Under the pieces are notes generated by a model, which ran no database searches, had not been told where the DNA came from, and was given only the letters and a program-made list of their open reading frames with translations. From DASQZT01 sp963728965 (GTDB lineage: Bacteria; Acidobacteriota; Terriglobia; Bryobacterales; Bryobacteraceae): DNA of 64,000 bases. The translations under genes were made by a program, and so were the position numbers. Shown in pieces: positions 17,834-29,125 of the stretch. The stretch is from the NCBI GenBank assembly GCA_963728965.1, contig CAVSMH010000001.1, forward strand, positions 434,001 to 498,000. Reading direction: 5' to 3'. Position 1 is the first letter of the stretch. Each line of letters opens with the position of its first letter.

Positions 17834-19524
17834 GCGGGTTGTTTGGTGGCCGGCGAGGATTCCCACACGACGGGGCTGTTCTGGCTTCGCCACTCGTCCA
17901 CGGCCGTGTAGTACTGGGCTTCGAGGACGGTGCGCTTGATCTTGAGGGTGGGGGTCATGATGCCGTTGGCGACGGTCCACGGACCATCGGCGATGACGAT
18001 CATGGATACGCGCTCGTGGGGATCGAGCATGGCGTTGATCGACTGCATGCGATCGAGCAGGGACAGTTCCAGGTTCTTCTGCGCCTCCGGGTCGGCGCAG
18101 CGTTTGCGCGCGTCATCGGCGAGCAGCAGCACGGCAAACGGGCTGGGCAGGCCCGCGCCCATAATGCAGCAGCCCTCCACATCGGGATCGGACAGGAACA
18201 TGCTTTCGATGGGAGCGGGCGCGACGTACTTGCCTTTGCTGGTTTTGAATTGCTCTTTGACGCGGCCGATAATGCGAAGCTGGCCGTCGGCATCGAGCTG
18301 CACCAGGTCGCCGGTCCGGAAGAAGCCGTCGTCGGTGAAAGCATTGCGCGTGCCGGCGGGGTCCTTGTAGTAGCCGAGCATGTTCATGGGGCTCTTGACG
18401 AGCAGTTCGCCATCGGGCCCAAGCCGGGTCTCGACGCCCGGCAGGCCCCTGCCCACGAAGCCGGGGTGGATCGCGCCGGGCCAAGGCACGTGGGTGATCA
18501 TGGTCTCGGTCATGCCGTAGCCTTCGGCGAGGTTGAGGCCGAGCTTGCGGTACCACATCAGGATTTCGGGGGCCAGCGGGGCGGCGCCGGATGCGGCCTG
18601 TTGCACGGTGCCGAGGCCCATTTTGTGCAGAATCCGCCGCTTGACGTAGTTTCTTACAATGGGCAGGCGCCACAGGCGCTCCAGTTTTTCGCGGGGCATT
18701 TTTACGAACACGCCCTGCTGAAACTTCATCCACAGGCGGGGCACCGAGAAAAACAGCGTGGGCCGGGCGCGGCGCAGGTCGTCCAGAAACGTCTCGATGC
18801 CTTCGGTGAAGTAGTAATGCCAGCCGACGTACAGCCCGATCATCTCGGCGGAGCGCTCCACGATGTGGGCCAGCGGAAGGTAGGACAGGAAGCGCTGATC
18901 GGCATGGAGCTGCAACTGCGCAGCGAGCGATTTGCTGACGTACCGGAAGGCGGCGAAGCTGTGCATGACGCCCTTGGGAGTGCCGGTCGTGCCCGAAGTG
19001 TACATGATGGTGGCCAGATCATCGGCGGGGCGGGTGATGATGCCGGTGAGCGGAGGCCGGTCGATGGCGGTCTCCCAGTCGCTGTAGCTGCTGTCTTCCG
19101 GGGCGTTCGGGAAGAAGATGCAGTGCACCCCGGCCGGGATACCCTGGGTGACCATTTCGCGGTCGTCGGTAGCGCCCACGAAACAGCCCTTGGATTCGCT
19201 GTGGTCCAGAATCTGGCGGACGGTTTGGGGTCTGAGCGAAGGATAGATGGGGACGCTGACGTGGCCCGCCATCCAGATCGCGGCATCGGCCATGATCCAC
19301 CAGGCGCAGTTGCGGGAGAGGATCGCGACGCGCGAGCCGGGATCCCAGTCCTGTTTTTTCAGGTATGCCGCCATGCGGCGGACTTCATCCGCCGCCTGAG
19401 CCCAAGTCCATTCCCGCAGCTTTCCGTGGTCGTAGGGCTGGGTCAGAAAAATACGATCGGGCCGTTCGTTTTCCCACCGGTAGAGTCTCTGTAGGGGCAA
19501 GTCATCTTCCGTGAAGGTGAGCAT
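17767..19524 (-). CDS. Long-chain acyl-CoA synthetase (AMP-binding)
   Basis: A 585-residue ATP-dependent fatty acid-CoA ligase. The start MLTFTEDD is supported by GGAG seven bases upstream. The phosphate-binding loop TSGTTGTPKG lies near residues 176-185, followed by the GYGMTET adenylation motif and the FRTGDLVQLDADGQLRIIGR motif with K in the hinge region. The layout resembles FAA1/FadD-like long-chain enzymes. It would activate fatty acids for the enzymes encoded rightward from 20381. Its promoter (TTGACA-17-TATCTT, 19658-19686) overlaps the TetR gene promoter head to head. The convergent SDR gene overlaps its last 67 bases. Confidence 0.9.
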   Translation of the reverse strand: MLTFTEDDLPLQRLYRWENERPDRIFLTQPYDHGKLREWTWAQAADEVRRMAAYLKKQDWDPGSRVAILSRNCAWWIMADAAIWMAGHVSVPIYPSLRPQTVRQILDHSESKGCFVGATDDREMVTQGIPAGVHCIFFPNAPEDSSYSDWETAIDRPPLTGIITRPADDLATIMYTSGTTGTPKGVMHSFAAFRYVSKSLAAQLQLHADQRFLSYLPLAHIVERSAEMIGLYVGWHYYFTEGIETFLDDLRRARPTLFFSVPRLWMKFQQGVFVKMPREKLERLWRLPIVRNYVKRRILHKMGLGTVQQAASGAAPLAPEILMWYRKLGLNLAEGYGMTETMITHVPWPGAIHPGFVGRGLPGVETRLGPDGELLVKSPMNMLGYYKDPAGTRNAFTDDGFFRTGDLVQLDADGQLRIIGRVKEQFKTSKGKYVAPAPIESMFLSDPDVEGCCIMGAGLPSPFAVLLLADDARKRCADPEAQKNLELSLLDRMQSINAMLDPHERVSMIVIADGPWTVANGIMTPTLKIKRTVLEAQYYTAVDEWRSQNSPVVWESSPATKQPAYRAMAGPETAARQSDCPPSQT

Positions 19525-19633
19525 CCTCGTTCTCCGACGTCTAAACAATGAAGAACGTTCCGTGTCTCGCAGCCAGGCGGATCACGTTGCGAGTTCATTG
19601 GGGAGGCGCGAGCGGGCTCCACAAGGATTGCAC

Positions 19634-19692
19634 TTGCGCTTTATGTTACCGGTGGGTAAGATATCAAGTGCCTGGCGGGGTGTCAACCCACC
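19634..19692. promoter_or_regulatory. Overlapping divergent promoters with dyads, probable TetR operator
   Basis: Rightward: TTGCGC (19634-19639), 17 bases, TAAGAT (19657-19662). Leftward: TTGACA (19686-19681), 17 bases, TATCTT (19663-19658). The two -10 boxes occupy almost the same bases. Two dyads lie across them: TTACC-ggtg-GGTAA (19646-19659) and GGTGGGT (19651-19657) with ACCCACC (19686-19692). A dimer bound here would block both promoters. The promoter calls are direct; the repressor assignment is inference. Confidence 0.6.
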
Positions 19693-19706
19693 AGTATCCC
19701 TACGTC

Positions 19707-20380
19707 ATGCCAAAAGGAGACGCAGTCCCGCCTCACACGCACTGGAAGGCCTTTTCCAGCCGGCGCCGCGACCCGGAGACCAAACGGGACGCAGTGTTGC
19801 AAACTGCAGCAGAGTTATTTCTGGAAAAGAGCTACGCGCGGACGTCGCTGAACGATGTCGCCGAGAAGTTAAACATAACAAAGCCTGCTCTCTATCACTA
19901 CTTTCGCAATAAGGAAGAGATCCTGATCGAGTGTTACCGTCTCGGCACAGGGATGATTGGCGAGATTCTCGACGATATTGAAAAACGCTACGCCACAGGT
20001 TTCGACAAAGTGAGGGCCTTTGTCTATTCGTATGTAAAAGTACTTACCGCTGATTTCGGGAGGTGCGTGATGCGGCTGGATCAAGGCGATTTGTCCCCCG
20101 ACGCACGGAACGATGTGCGGACTTACAAACGGAAGATCGACCGCCGGTTGCGGTCGTTCATCCAACAGGGGATCGAGGACGGATCGATTGCGCCGTGCGA
20201 TCCCAAGCTGACCGCCTTCGCGATTGCGGGCGCGGTGAATTGGGTTTCCATGTGGTACGAGCCGAGGGGACCGCTCGCGCCGGAAGAAATCGCTGCGCAG
20301 TTCGCAGAAACACTGACGCAGGGCATCGCGCGCCGGAAGCGGCGCGTCAAATCGTTTGGTGCTTCCAATCAGGAGTCGTC

Positions 20381-20384
<4 letters not shown>
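19707..20384 (+). CDS. TetR-family regulator of the fatty-acid degradation genes
   Basis: A 225-residue TetR regulator. The N-terminal helix-turn-helix is clear (RDAVLQTAAELFLEKSYART, then SLNDVAEKLNITKPALYHYF), followed by a ligand-binding domain of about 150 residues. It lies between a divergent acyl-CoA synthetase gene and the beta-oxidation operon, which its ATGA stop overlaps. By position it is probably an acyl-CoA- or fatty-acid-responsive repressor, like FadR in Bacillus. The start at 19707 (MPKGDAV) follows the predicted transcription start by about 38 bases; an AGG-type ribosome site is not obvious. Confidence 0.85.
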
Positions 20385-22825
<2,441 letters not shown>

Positions 22826-22839
22826 GGGAGTCACTCGAA

Positions 22840-24021
22840 ATGAGAGAAGCTGTCATCGTCAGTTCCGTTCGCACGCCCGTGGGCAAGGCGCCCAAGGGCA
22901 CGCTGCGCGCGACCCGCCCCGACGAGCTTGGGGCCGCGGCGATCTCGGGCGCGGTCGGGCGGGTGCCCGCACTGGACAGGAAAGAGATCGAAGACGTGAT
23001 CATCGGCTGCGCCATGCCCGAAGCGGAGCAGGGGCAAAACGTGGCGCGCATCTGCTCGCTGCGCGCCGGCGTGCCGATCGAATCCGCCGCCATGACCATC
23101 AACCGGTACTGTGCCTCGGGTTTGCAGTCGATCGCCCTGGCGGCGGAGCGGATCCGCTCGGGGGGGGCGGACGTAATCGTGGCCGGCGGCGCCGAATCCA
23201 TGTCCATGGTGCCGATGGGCGGGAACAAAATTTCCATCAACCCCTGGCTACAGGAGCATTATCCCGATTCGTACCTGTCGATGGGGCTCACCGCGGAGCG
23301 CCTGGCGAAGCACTACGGCATTACGCGCGAAGAGGCCGACCAGTTCGCGCTGGCCAGCCACCAGAAGGCACTGGCGGCGCAGGCGGAGGGGCGGTTCGAG
23401 GAGGAGATCGTGCCGGTGTGCGTCACGTTCACCGTGCCGGATGCCAAGTCGAAACCGAAGAAGACCGAGCTGGTATTCCGGGCGGATGAAGGTCCGCGCA
23501 AGGATACCTCGCTCGAAGCGCTGGCGGCGCTCAAGCCTGCGTTCCACGCCAAAGGTACGGTCACGGCCGGGAATTCCTCGCAGACTTCCGACGGAGCGGC
23601 GGCCGCGGTGGTGATGTCGGACGAGCGGGCGGCGGCCCTGGGCATCCAGCCGATGGCGCGACTTGTGGCGTACGCCTATGCCGGGTGCAAGCCCGAGGAG
23701 ATGGGCGTGGGACCGGTGTATGCCATCCCGAAGGCCCTGAAGCTGGCCGGGCTGACGCTCGACGATATCGACGTGATCGAGCTCAACGAAGCGTTCGCCG
23801 TGCAGGCGCTCGCGGTAATTCAGCTGCTCGGCCTGGACCGGGCGAAAGTGAACGTGAACGGCGGCGCGATTGCGCTGGGCCACCCGCTGGGCTGCACCGG
23901 CGCCAAGCTCACCGCTACCGTGTTGCAGGAACTGAAGCGCCGCCATGGCCGGTACGGGATGGTGACGATGTGTGTAGGCGGCGGCATGGGCGCCGCGGGA
24001 ATTTTCGAGAACTTGAACTAG
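22840..24021 (+). CDS. fadA: Acetyl-CoA acyltransferase (thiolase)
   Basis: A 393-residue thiolase performing the last, chain-shortening step of beta-oxidation. The nucleophilic Cys lies in NRYCASGLQS, the catalytic His in GGAIALGHPLGCTGAK and the second Cys in MCVGGGMGAAGIFE. GGGAG lies about 10 bases before the ATG and the gene follows the FadN-type gene by 14 bases. The position between fadN- and fadE-like genes supports a degradative rather than biosynthetic role. Confidence 0.92.
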   Translation: MREAVIVSSVRTPVGKAPKGTLRATRPDELGAAAISGAVGRVPALDRKEIEDVIIGCAMPEAEQGQNVARICSLRAGVPIESAAMTINRYCASGLQSIALAAERIRSGGADVIVAGGAESMSMVPMGGNKISINPWLQEHYPDSYLSMGLTAERLAKHYGITREEADQFALASHQKALAAQAEGRFEEEIVPVCVTFTVPDAKSKPKKTELVFRADEGPRKDTSLEALAALKPAFHAKGTVTAGNSSQTSDGAAAAVVMSDERAAALGIQPMARLVAYAYAGCKPEEMGVGPVYAIPKALKLAGLTLDDIDVIELNEAFAVQALAVIQLLGLDRAKVNVNGGAIALGHPLGCTGAKLTATVLQELKRRHGRYGMVTMCVGGGMGAAGIFENLN

Positions 24022-24032
24022 AGGTATTGGCG

Positions 24033-25832
24033 ATGGCAACAACGAAGGCGGAAGCAACGGCCAAGCGCGTCAAAGGCGGCAGCTTTCTGATTGAAGAACG
24101 CGACCCGCAGGACATCTTTACTCCGGAGGATTTCTCCGACGAACACCGGCAGATCGCCAAGACGGCGGTGGATTTCACCAACAACGAAGTGCTGCCGGCA
24201 GCCAAGGAAATCGAGTCCAAGAATTTCGCCATCACCCGCGCGCTTCTCCGCAAGGCGGGGGAACTGGGCCTGATGAGCGTGGATATCCCGGAAGAGTACG
24301 GCGGACTGGAACTCGACAAGGTCAGTTCCGCGGTGGTGGCCGAATCGATCAGCAAGCTGGCGAGTTTTTCAGTAGCCTTCAGCGCGCACTCGGGGATCGG
24401 CACCCTACCGATTGTCTGGTACGGCAGCGAAGCGCAGAAGCGGCGGTACCTGCCCAAGCTCGCCACCGGCGAATGGATCGGCGCTTACGCGCTGTCGGAA
24501 TCCTCTTCGGCGTCGGACGCCATGAACTGCCGCACCCGGGCGGTGCTCTCGCCCGACGGCACGCAGTATGTCCTGAACGGCGAGAAGATGTGGATCACCA
24601 ACAGCGGCTTCGCCGACATCTTCACCGTGTTCGCCAAGGTGGACGGCGAGCAGTTCACGGCGTTTCTGATCGAGCGCAACACGCCCGGCCTGACGGTGGG
24701 CGCCGAGGAGCACAAACTCGGCATCCGGGGCTCTTCGACGTGTCCGCTGATTCTCAGCGATTGCGCGGTGCCCGTTGAAAACATACTGGGCGAGGTGGGC
24801 AAGGGGCAATACATCGCGTTCAACATTCTCAACATCGGCCGCTTCAAGCTGGGGGCGGCGTGCGTGGGCGGAGCGCGCAACTCGCTGGCCGACGGCATTG
24901 GCTACGCCAAAGAACGCAAGGCGTTCGGCAAATCGATTAGCGAGTTCGGCCTGATTCAGGAGAAGATCGCCGAATCGGCCACGGGCATCTATGCGGGCGA
25001 GGCGATGGTCTATCGGACGATCGGGATGATCGACTCCGCGCTGGCCGATGTAGACACCAAGGCGCCCGGAGCGTCCCGTGAAATCCAGAAGCGCATCGAA
25101 GAGTACGCGGTGGAGTGCTCGATTTTGAAAGTGTGGGGGTCGGAGATGCTGGACATGGTGGTGGACCACATGCTCCAGATCTACGCGGGCTACGGCTACG
25201 TGGAGGAGTACCCGGCCGAGCGCGCCTACCGCGATTCGCGCATCAACCGCATCTTTGAAGGCACCAACGAAATCAACCGCCTGATTATCACCGGCTGGCT
25301 GATGAAGCGCGCCATGAAGGGACAACTGCCCCTGCTACAGGCCATCAAGCAGCTTATGGACGAAGTGATGGCCGGACCCACGGCGGCCGCGGAGCACGAG
25401 GGTCCGCTCGCGGGGGAGCACAAGCTGTTGGCGAACGCCAAGAAACTCGGGCTTTTCGCGGCCGGCGTCGCGTCGCAAAAATACATGATGGGGCTGGCCG
25501 ACCAGCAGGAAGTGATGGGGGCGCTGGCCGACGCGATGATGGAGGTGTATGGCATCGAATCGTGCATCCTGCGCACCGAAAAGCTGATTGCCGCTCGCGG
25601 CGAAGCGGCGGCGAAGCAGGCCATCGCGATGACGCAGTATTACGCCGCCAAGGCCTTCGACATCATCGATCGCAGCGCGCGCAAGGTGATCGCGACGGTG
25701 GCCGAAGGGGACCTGCTACGAACGCAGATGGCGATCTACCGGCGGCTGGCGAAGCATGAGCCCGCCGACAGCATCGGGCTGGGGCGGCAGATTGCGCAGC
25801 ACGTGATTGGCGCGGGGCGGTACACGCTGTAG
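24033..25832 (+). CDS. fadE: Acyl-CoA dehydrogenase, long form (Bacillus FadE type)
   Basis: A 599-residue FAD enzyme that makes trans-2-enoyl-CoA. The dehydrogenase core spans about residues 30-420 (YALSESSSASDAMNCRT, GEKMWITNSGFAD, YAGYGYVEEYPAERAYRDSR, then FEGTNEINR). An extra C-terminal helical region of about 170 residues follows, as in the ~595-residue Bacillus enzyme. The spacing of 11 bases from the thiolase gene and GAGG before the ATG place it in the same operon. No electron-transfer flavoprotein gene is in the window. Confidence 0.92.
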   Translation: MATTKAEATAKRVKGGSFLIEERDPQDIFTPEDFSDEHRQIAKTAVDFTNNEVLPAAKEIESKNFAITRALLRKAGELGLMSVDIPEEYGGLELDKVSSAVVAESISKLASFSVAFSAHSGIGTLPIVWYGSEAQKRRYLPKLATGEWIGAYALSESSSASDAMNCRTRAVLSPDGTQYVLNGEKMWITNSGFADIFTVFAKVDGEQFTAFLIERNTPGLTVGAEEHKLGIRGSSTCPLILSDCAVPVENILGEVGKGQYIAFNILNIGRFKLGAACVGGARNSLADGIGYAKERKAFGKSISEFGLIQEKIAESATGIYAGEAMVYRTIGMIDSALADVDTKAPGASREIQKRIEEYAVECSILKVWGSEMLDMVVDHMLQIYAGYGYVEEYPAERAYRDSRINRIFEGTNEINRLIITGWLMKRAMKGQLPLLQAIKQLMDEVMAGPTAAAEHEGPLAGEHKLLANAKKLGLFAAGVASQKYMMGLADQQEVMGALADAMMEVYGIESCILRTEKLIAARGEAAAKQAIAMTQYYAAKAFDIIDRSARKVIATVAEGDLLRTQMAIYRRLAKHEPADSIGLGRQIAQHVIGAGRYTL

Positions 25833-25846
25833 CGCAAAGGGCGCTC

Positions 25847-26485
25847 CTACGGCAGCGGCTTCACGCGGAGATTGCGAAACTCGACCAGGGTTCCGTGCCC
25901 GAGCAGGCCGATGTGTCCCGCGGTTCGTTTCACTCCGGGGTGCTCCTTGAGCACCTCGGGCTCGCGCGCGATATCGAGGCTTTCGTCGATGAGGATGGAG
26001 CCGTTCATGGTCACGCGCACGTGCCGGCCGTCCAGCAAAATTTCCTCCTCGTTCCACTGGCCGGCCGCCTTCTGGAACCCGGTGCGCGCCGGAATCATGC
26101 CGTAGACCGATCCGCTGTACTGCTCGGGGCGGATGACGCCGCGATACTTTTCGTTGCGGTCGTCGAGGATCTGGATCTCCATGCCTTCGTACGACGCCCG
26201 GCCGTTGAGCGGCGCGCGCACGCCGATGCCGTTGTTGCCGCCCGGTGAAAGGCGGTATTCGAAACGGAAAATGAAATTCGCATATTCCTTTTCGGTGAAG
26301 AGGTTGCCTCCGCCATCGGCGGGGCAGGTGAGGATGCCATCCTTCACCAGGTAGCCGGGGCCCACCCCGCCGATCAGAGTCCAGCCGTTCAGCGTCTTGC
26401 CGTCGAAGAGCGGCAGGAAGCCGGGCTCGGCGGCGGGCACAAGCGCCGCGGCTCCCAGCAGCAGTGCGCAGAGGGTACGATTCAT
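25847..26485 (-). CDS. Exported DUF1080 (3-keto-disaccharide hydrolase-like) protein
   Basis: A 212-residue secreted protein with a signal peptide (MNRTLCALLLGAAALVPAAE) and one DUF1080 jelly-roll domain. Hallmarks are FLPLFDGKTLNGWT, FIFRFEYRLSPGGNNGIGVR, YEGMEIQILDD and a C-terminal EFRNLRVKPL. The family, related to concanavalin-like lectins, includes enzymes acting on 3-keto sugars. The specific substrate is unknown. A TATGAT box lies about 10 bases upstream. It diverges from the epimerase-like gene at 26536. Confidence 0.85.
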   Translation of the reverse strand: MNRTLCALLLGAAALVPAAEPGFLPLFDGKTLNGWTLIGGVGPGYLVKDGILTCPADGGGNLFTEKEYANFIFRFEYRLSPGGNNGIGVRAPLNGRASYEGMEIQILDDRNEKYRGVIRPEQYSGSVYGMIPARTGFQKAAGQWNEEEILLDGRHVRVTMNGSILIDESLDIAREPEVLKEHPGVKRTAGHIGLLGHGTLVEFRNLRVKPLP

Positions 26486-26535
26486 GGCGTTACCCATCAT
26501 ATAGCAGCCGGTTAGAATAGAGGCTTCGCCAGGCT

Positions 26536-27546
26536 ATGATCCCCGCCGTGATGACTACCGTTGTGGAACTCGAAGACGAGCTTTCGCGTCCCACCGAAGC
26601 CGATAAGGCTTGCCTGCGCCGCATCGAGGGCGACATTCTGATTCTTGGCGCGGCGGGCAAGATGGGGCCATCGCTGGCGGGCTTGTGCCGGCGCGCGGCG
26701 GATGGCGCGGGCAAGGCGCGGCGCGTGATCGGCGTTTCACGCCATCCGGTAGCGGTAGAGGGCGTGGAGTCCATCGGCTGCGATCTGCTGGATCGCGAGC
26801 AGCTCGCGCGGCTGCCGGATTGTCCGAACGTGTTGTACCTGGCGGGCCGGAAGTTCGGCTCTTCGGGCAATCCCGAGCTCACGTGGGCTATGAACACGGT
26901 GGTGCCGGCGAACGTGGCGGAGCGATATCGGGGAAGCCGGATGGTGGTCTTCTCCACCGGCAACGTGTACGCGCTGCGGCCGCCTTCGAGCGGCGGGGCG
27001 AGAGAGACCGACGCTCCCGCGCCGGTGGGCGAATACGCCCAATCGTGTCTCGGCCGCGAGCGTGTGTTCGACTACTACTCGCGCCGCAACGACACCTGGT
27101 GCCTGTTCTTCCGGCTGAACTATGCGGTGGACCTGCGCTACGGAGTGCTGGTGGATATTGCGCGGAAGGTGTACGCCGGCGCGCCGGTGCCGGTGACGGT
27201 GCCGGCCTTCAATGTGATCTGGCAGCGCGACGCCAATTCCTATGCGCTGCGCTCGCTCGAGTTTTGCGAGTCGCCGCCGGCGGTGCTGAATGTGACCGGG
27301 CCCGAGACGCTGACGGTGCGTAGCGTGGCGGAGTGGTTCGGCAGGCGGTTCGGGCGAGCGTGCGAGTTTGCCGGCGAGGAGGGGCCGACGGCGCTGCTGA
27401 GCGATGCTTCGAACTGCTATGCGCTGCTGGGCCATCCGCTGGTGACGGCCCACGATCTGATGGAGATGGTGGCGGTGTGGGTGGAGAGCGGCGGCGCCAG
27501 CCTGGACAAGCCAACGCATTTCGAAGTCGCCGACGGAAAGTTCTGA
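26536..27546 (+). CDS. NAD-dependent epimerase/dehydratase-like SDR protein, atypical active site
   Basis: A 336-residue extended SDR. The nucleotide-binding motif appears as ILGAAGKMG near residue 40 and an FSTGNVYA strand follows. Where family members have YxxxK, this protein reads EYAQSCLGRE, so a Cys replaces the usual Lys. Activity may therefore be altered or lost. The end of the fold (VLNVTGPETLTVRSVAEWFG) matches sugar-nucleotide epimerases. ATG 26551 (MTTVVEL) is an alternative start. A TAGAAT box lies at 26513-26518. It is flanked by sugar-related genes on the opposite strand, which hints at a sugar substrate. Confidence 0.75.
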   Translation: MIPAVMTTVVELEDELSRPTEADKACLRRIEGDILILGAAGKMGPSLAGLCRRAADGAGKARRVIGVSRHPVAVEGVESIGCDLLDREQLARLPDCPNVLYLAGRKFGSSGNPELTWAMNTVVPANVAERYRGSRMVVFSTGNVYALRPPSSGGARETDAPAPVGEYAQSCLGRERVFDYYSRRNDTWCLFFRLNYAVDLRYGVLVDIARKVYAGAPVPVTVPAFNVIWQRDANSYALRSLEFCESPPAVLNVTGPETLTVRSVAEWFGRRFGRACEFAGEEGPTALLSDASNCYALLGHPLVTAHDLMEMVAVWVESGGASLDKPTHFEVADGKF

Positions 27547-27575
27547 GCACCGGGACGAGTCCGGCCGGAGACGGC

Positions 27576-29117
27576 TCAGCGGAAGACGACGATATCGTCG
27601 ATGGTCACCAAGCTTCCGGTGGAGCTGCCGTAGGGTTCGCCCAGCACCACCAGGCGCACGGAATGGGGGCCGTTGTGGAGGCCGAAGCCGTGCCAGACGG
27701 ATTCGCCTCCCTTGCTCGAGGGCTCATCCGAATTCACGTCCAGCGTGCGATTCAGCTTGCCATCGAGGTATACCTCGAGCTTGCCGCCGTTGGGGAGGTA
27801 GGGACCGGTGACAATGGCGCCCGTGCCCTGGAACGACACGGTGGCTTCGGCGCCGCGGTCGGAAGCCGTCCGCGAGACGGCGTCGGAGTTGCGGCGCGGT
27901 TGCGTCTGCCAGTTTCCCTTCCATGACCAGCGCGGGTCGTTGGCCGCGATGCGCTCCACGGGCGAACCGTAATCGTCCCACAACTCGAGCTTGGGGGCCG
28001 CCGGTTTCTGGGTGCGGATGGTGATCTGGTCGCCCTCCACCTTACCGCCGGTCTTCCGGATCAAGGCCAGGGTCCGCCTTTCGTTGCTCTCCACGATGGA
28101 GTGGAAGGAAAAATCGGTGTAGCGAAACTTCTGGTCGGCGAGCGCCGGGATGCCGCCCTTCCATTCCTCGGGAATCGCGCGATAGCCCAGCATCACGCCC
28201 AGGATGCCGCCGGCACTGGCGGGATTGCAGTCCGAATCCTGGCCGCTGCGGGTGGAGATCTCGAGCGTCTTGCCGAAATCGCGGTGCCCGTAGAGCAGGC
28301 CGATGGCAATGTACGCCCCGTTCAGCTTGGCATCGATGTTGAAGGGCTTCAGGGCGCCATCGGGGCAGGGGTCGCGCTTGTCCCACTTGTCCTCGATCCG
28401 ATGCCAGACCGTTTTCCAGTCGTCCGGGTACTGTTTCGACCAGCCGAGCAGGTCGTTGATGAGCCTGGCGTATGGACTGGCGGCGGGAATGGACGCCAGC
28501 CCCGCCTCGACGACTTTGCGCGGGTCATTTTCAAAGAACGCGGCGGCGTACATGCCGGCGACGAACATGCCGCCGTAGATGCCGTCGCCGTAGTTCATCA
28601 CGCGTCCGGCGCGCCAGGCGATGTCGTTGGCCGCCTGGGGCAGGCCTGGCGCCATGAGGCCGATGAAATCGGCCTCGATCTGGAAGTCGATGTCATTGGC
28701 GTGGGCGTTGTACCTGGGGGTGCCGGAGAGGGTGGCGGGAACGCCGCGGCGGAGGGCGCGGCGCGCCGCCAGGTTGGCATGCCAGAGGCTGTATCGGGCG
28801 TCCTTGAACATGGCGCCGAAATCATCGGTGGTGGCATCGAGGCCCTTGTCGTCCATCACCTTGGCAAAGGTCATGTCTACGTAGAGATCGTCCTGGTTCA
28901 GGGAGTTCGAGACGCGGTCCGGCTTCCAGGGGGGCAGTTCGCTCTCGTTGATCCTGGCGTTGCTGCGGAACTCGGTGGGAGCGCCATAGCTCACGCCGAT
29001 CATCTGGCCGGCCCAGCCGCCCTGAATCTTATCGCGCAGGTCGGCGAGGGACACGTGCCGCATGGATTGTGCCGCCGCGCCGACGGACGCCAGCGCGAGA
29101 AGGGTGATCAGTCGCAT
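27576..29117 (-). CDS. Exported ADP-ribosylglycohydrolase-fold protein with C-terminal sugar-binding-like domain
   Basis: A 513-residue secreted protein (signal MRLITLLALASVGAAAQ). The ADP-ribosylglycohydrolase fold spans about residues 25-360, with the metal-site motifs NQDDLYVDMTF and RSGQDSDCNPASAGG. The C-terminal 130 residues look like a carbohydrate-binding/galactose-binding beta-sandwich (ATVSFQGTGAIVTGPYLPNG, GSLVTIDDIVVF). An exported version is unlikely to act on cytoplasmic ADP-ribosylated protein, so a nucleoside or glycosidic substrate is possible. An excellent AGGAGG precedes the ATG. It starts 8 bases after the stop of the serine hydrolase gene, in one operon. Confidence 0.8.
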   Translation of the reverse strand: MRLITLLALASVGAAAQSMRHVSLADLRDKIQGGWAGQMIGVSYGAPTEFRSNARINESELPPWKPDRVSNSLNQDDLYVDMTFAKVMDDKGLDATTDDFGAMFKDARYSLWHANLAARRALRRGVPATLSGTPRYNAHANDIDFQIEADFIGLMAPGLPQAANDIAWRAGRVMNYGDGIYGGMFVAGMYAAAFFENDPRKVVEAGLASIPAASPYARLINDLLGWSKQYPDDWKTVWHRIEDKWDKRDPCPDGALKPFNIDAKLNGAYIAIGLLYGHRDFGKTLEISTRSGQDSDCNPASAGGILGVMLGYRAIPEEWKGGIPALADQKFRYTDFSFHSIVESNERRTLALIRKTGGKVEGDQITIRTQKPAAPKLELWDDYGSPVERIAANDPRWSWKGNWQTQPRRNSDAVSRTASDRGAEATVSFQGTGAIVTGPYLPNGGKLEVYLDGKLNRTLDVNSDEPSSKGGESVWHGFGLHNGPHSVRLVVLGEPYGSSTGSLVTIDDIVVFR

Positions 29118-29125
29118 GGAACCTC

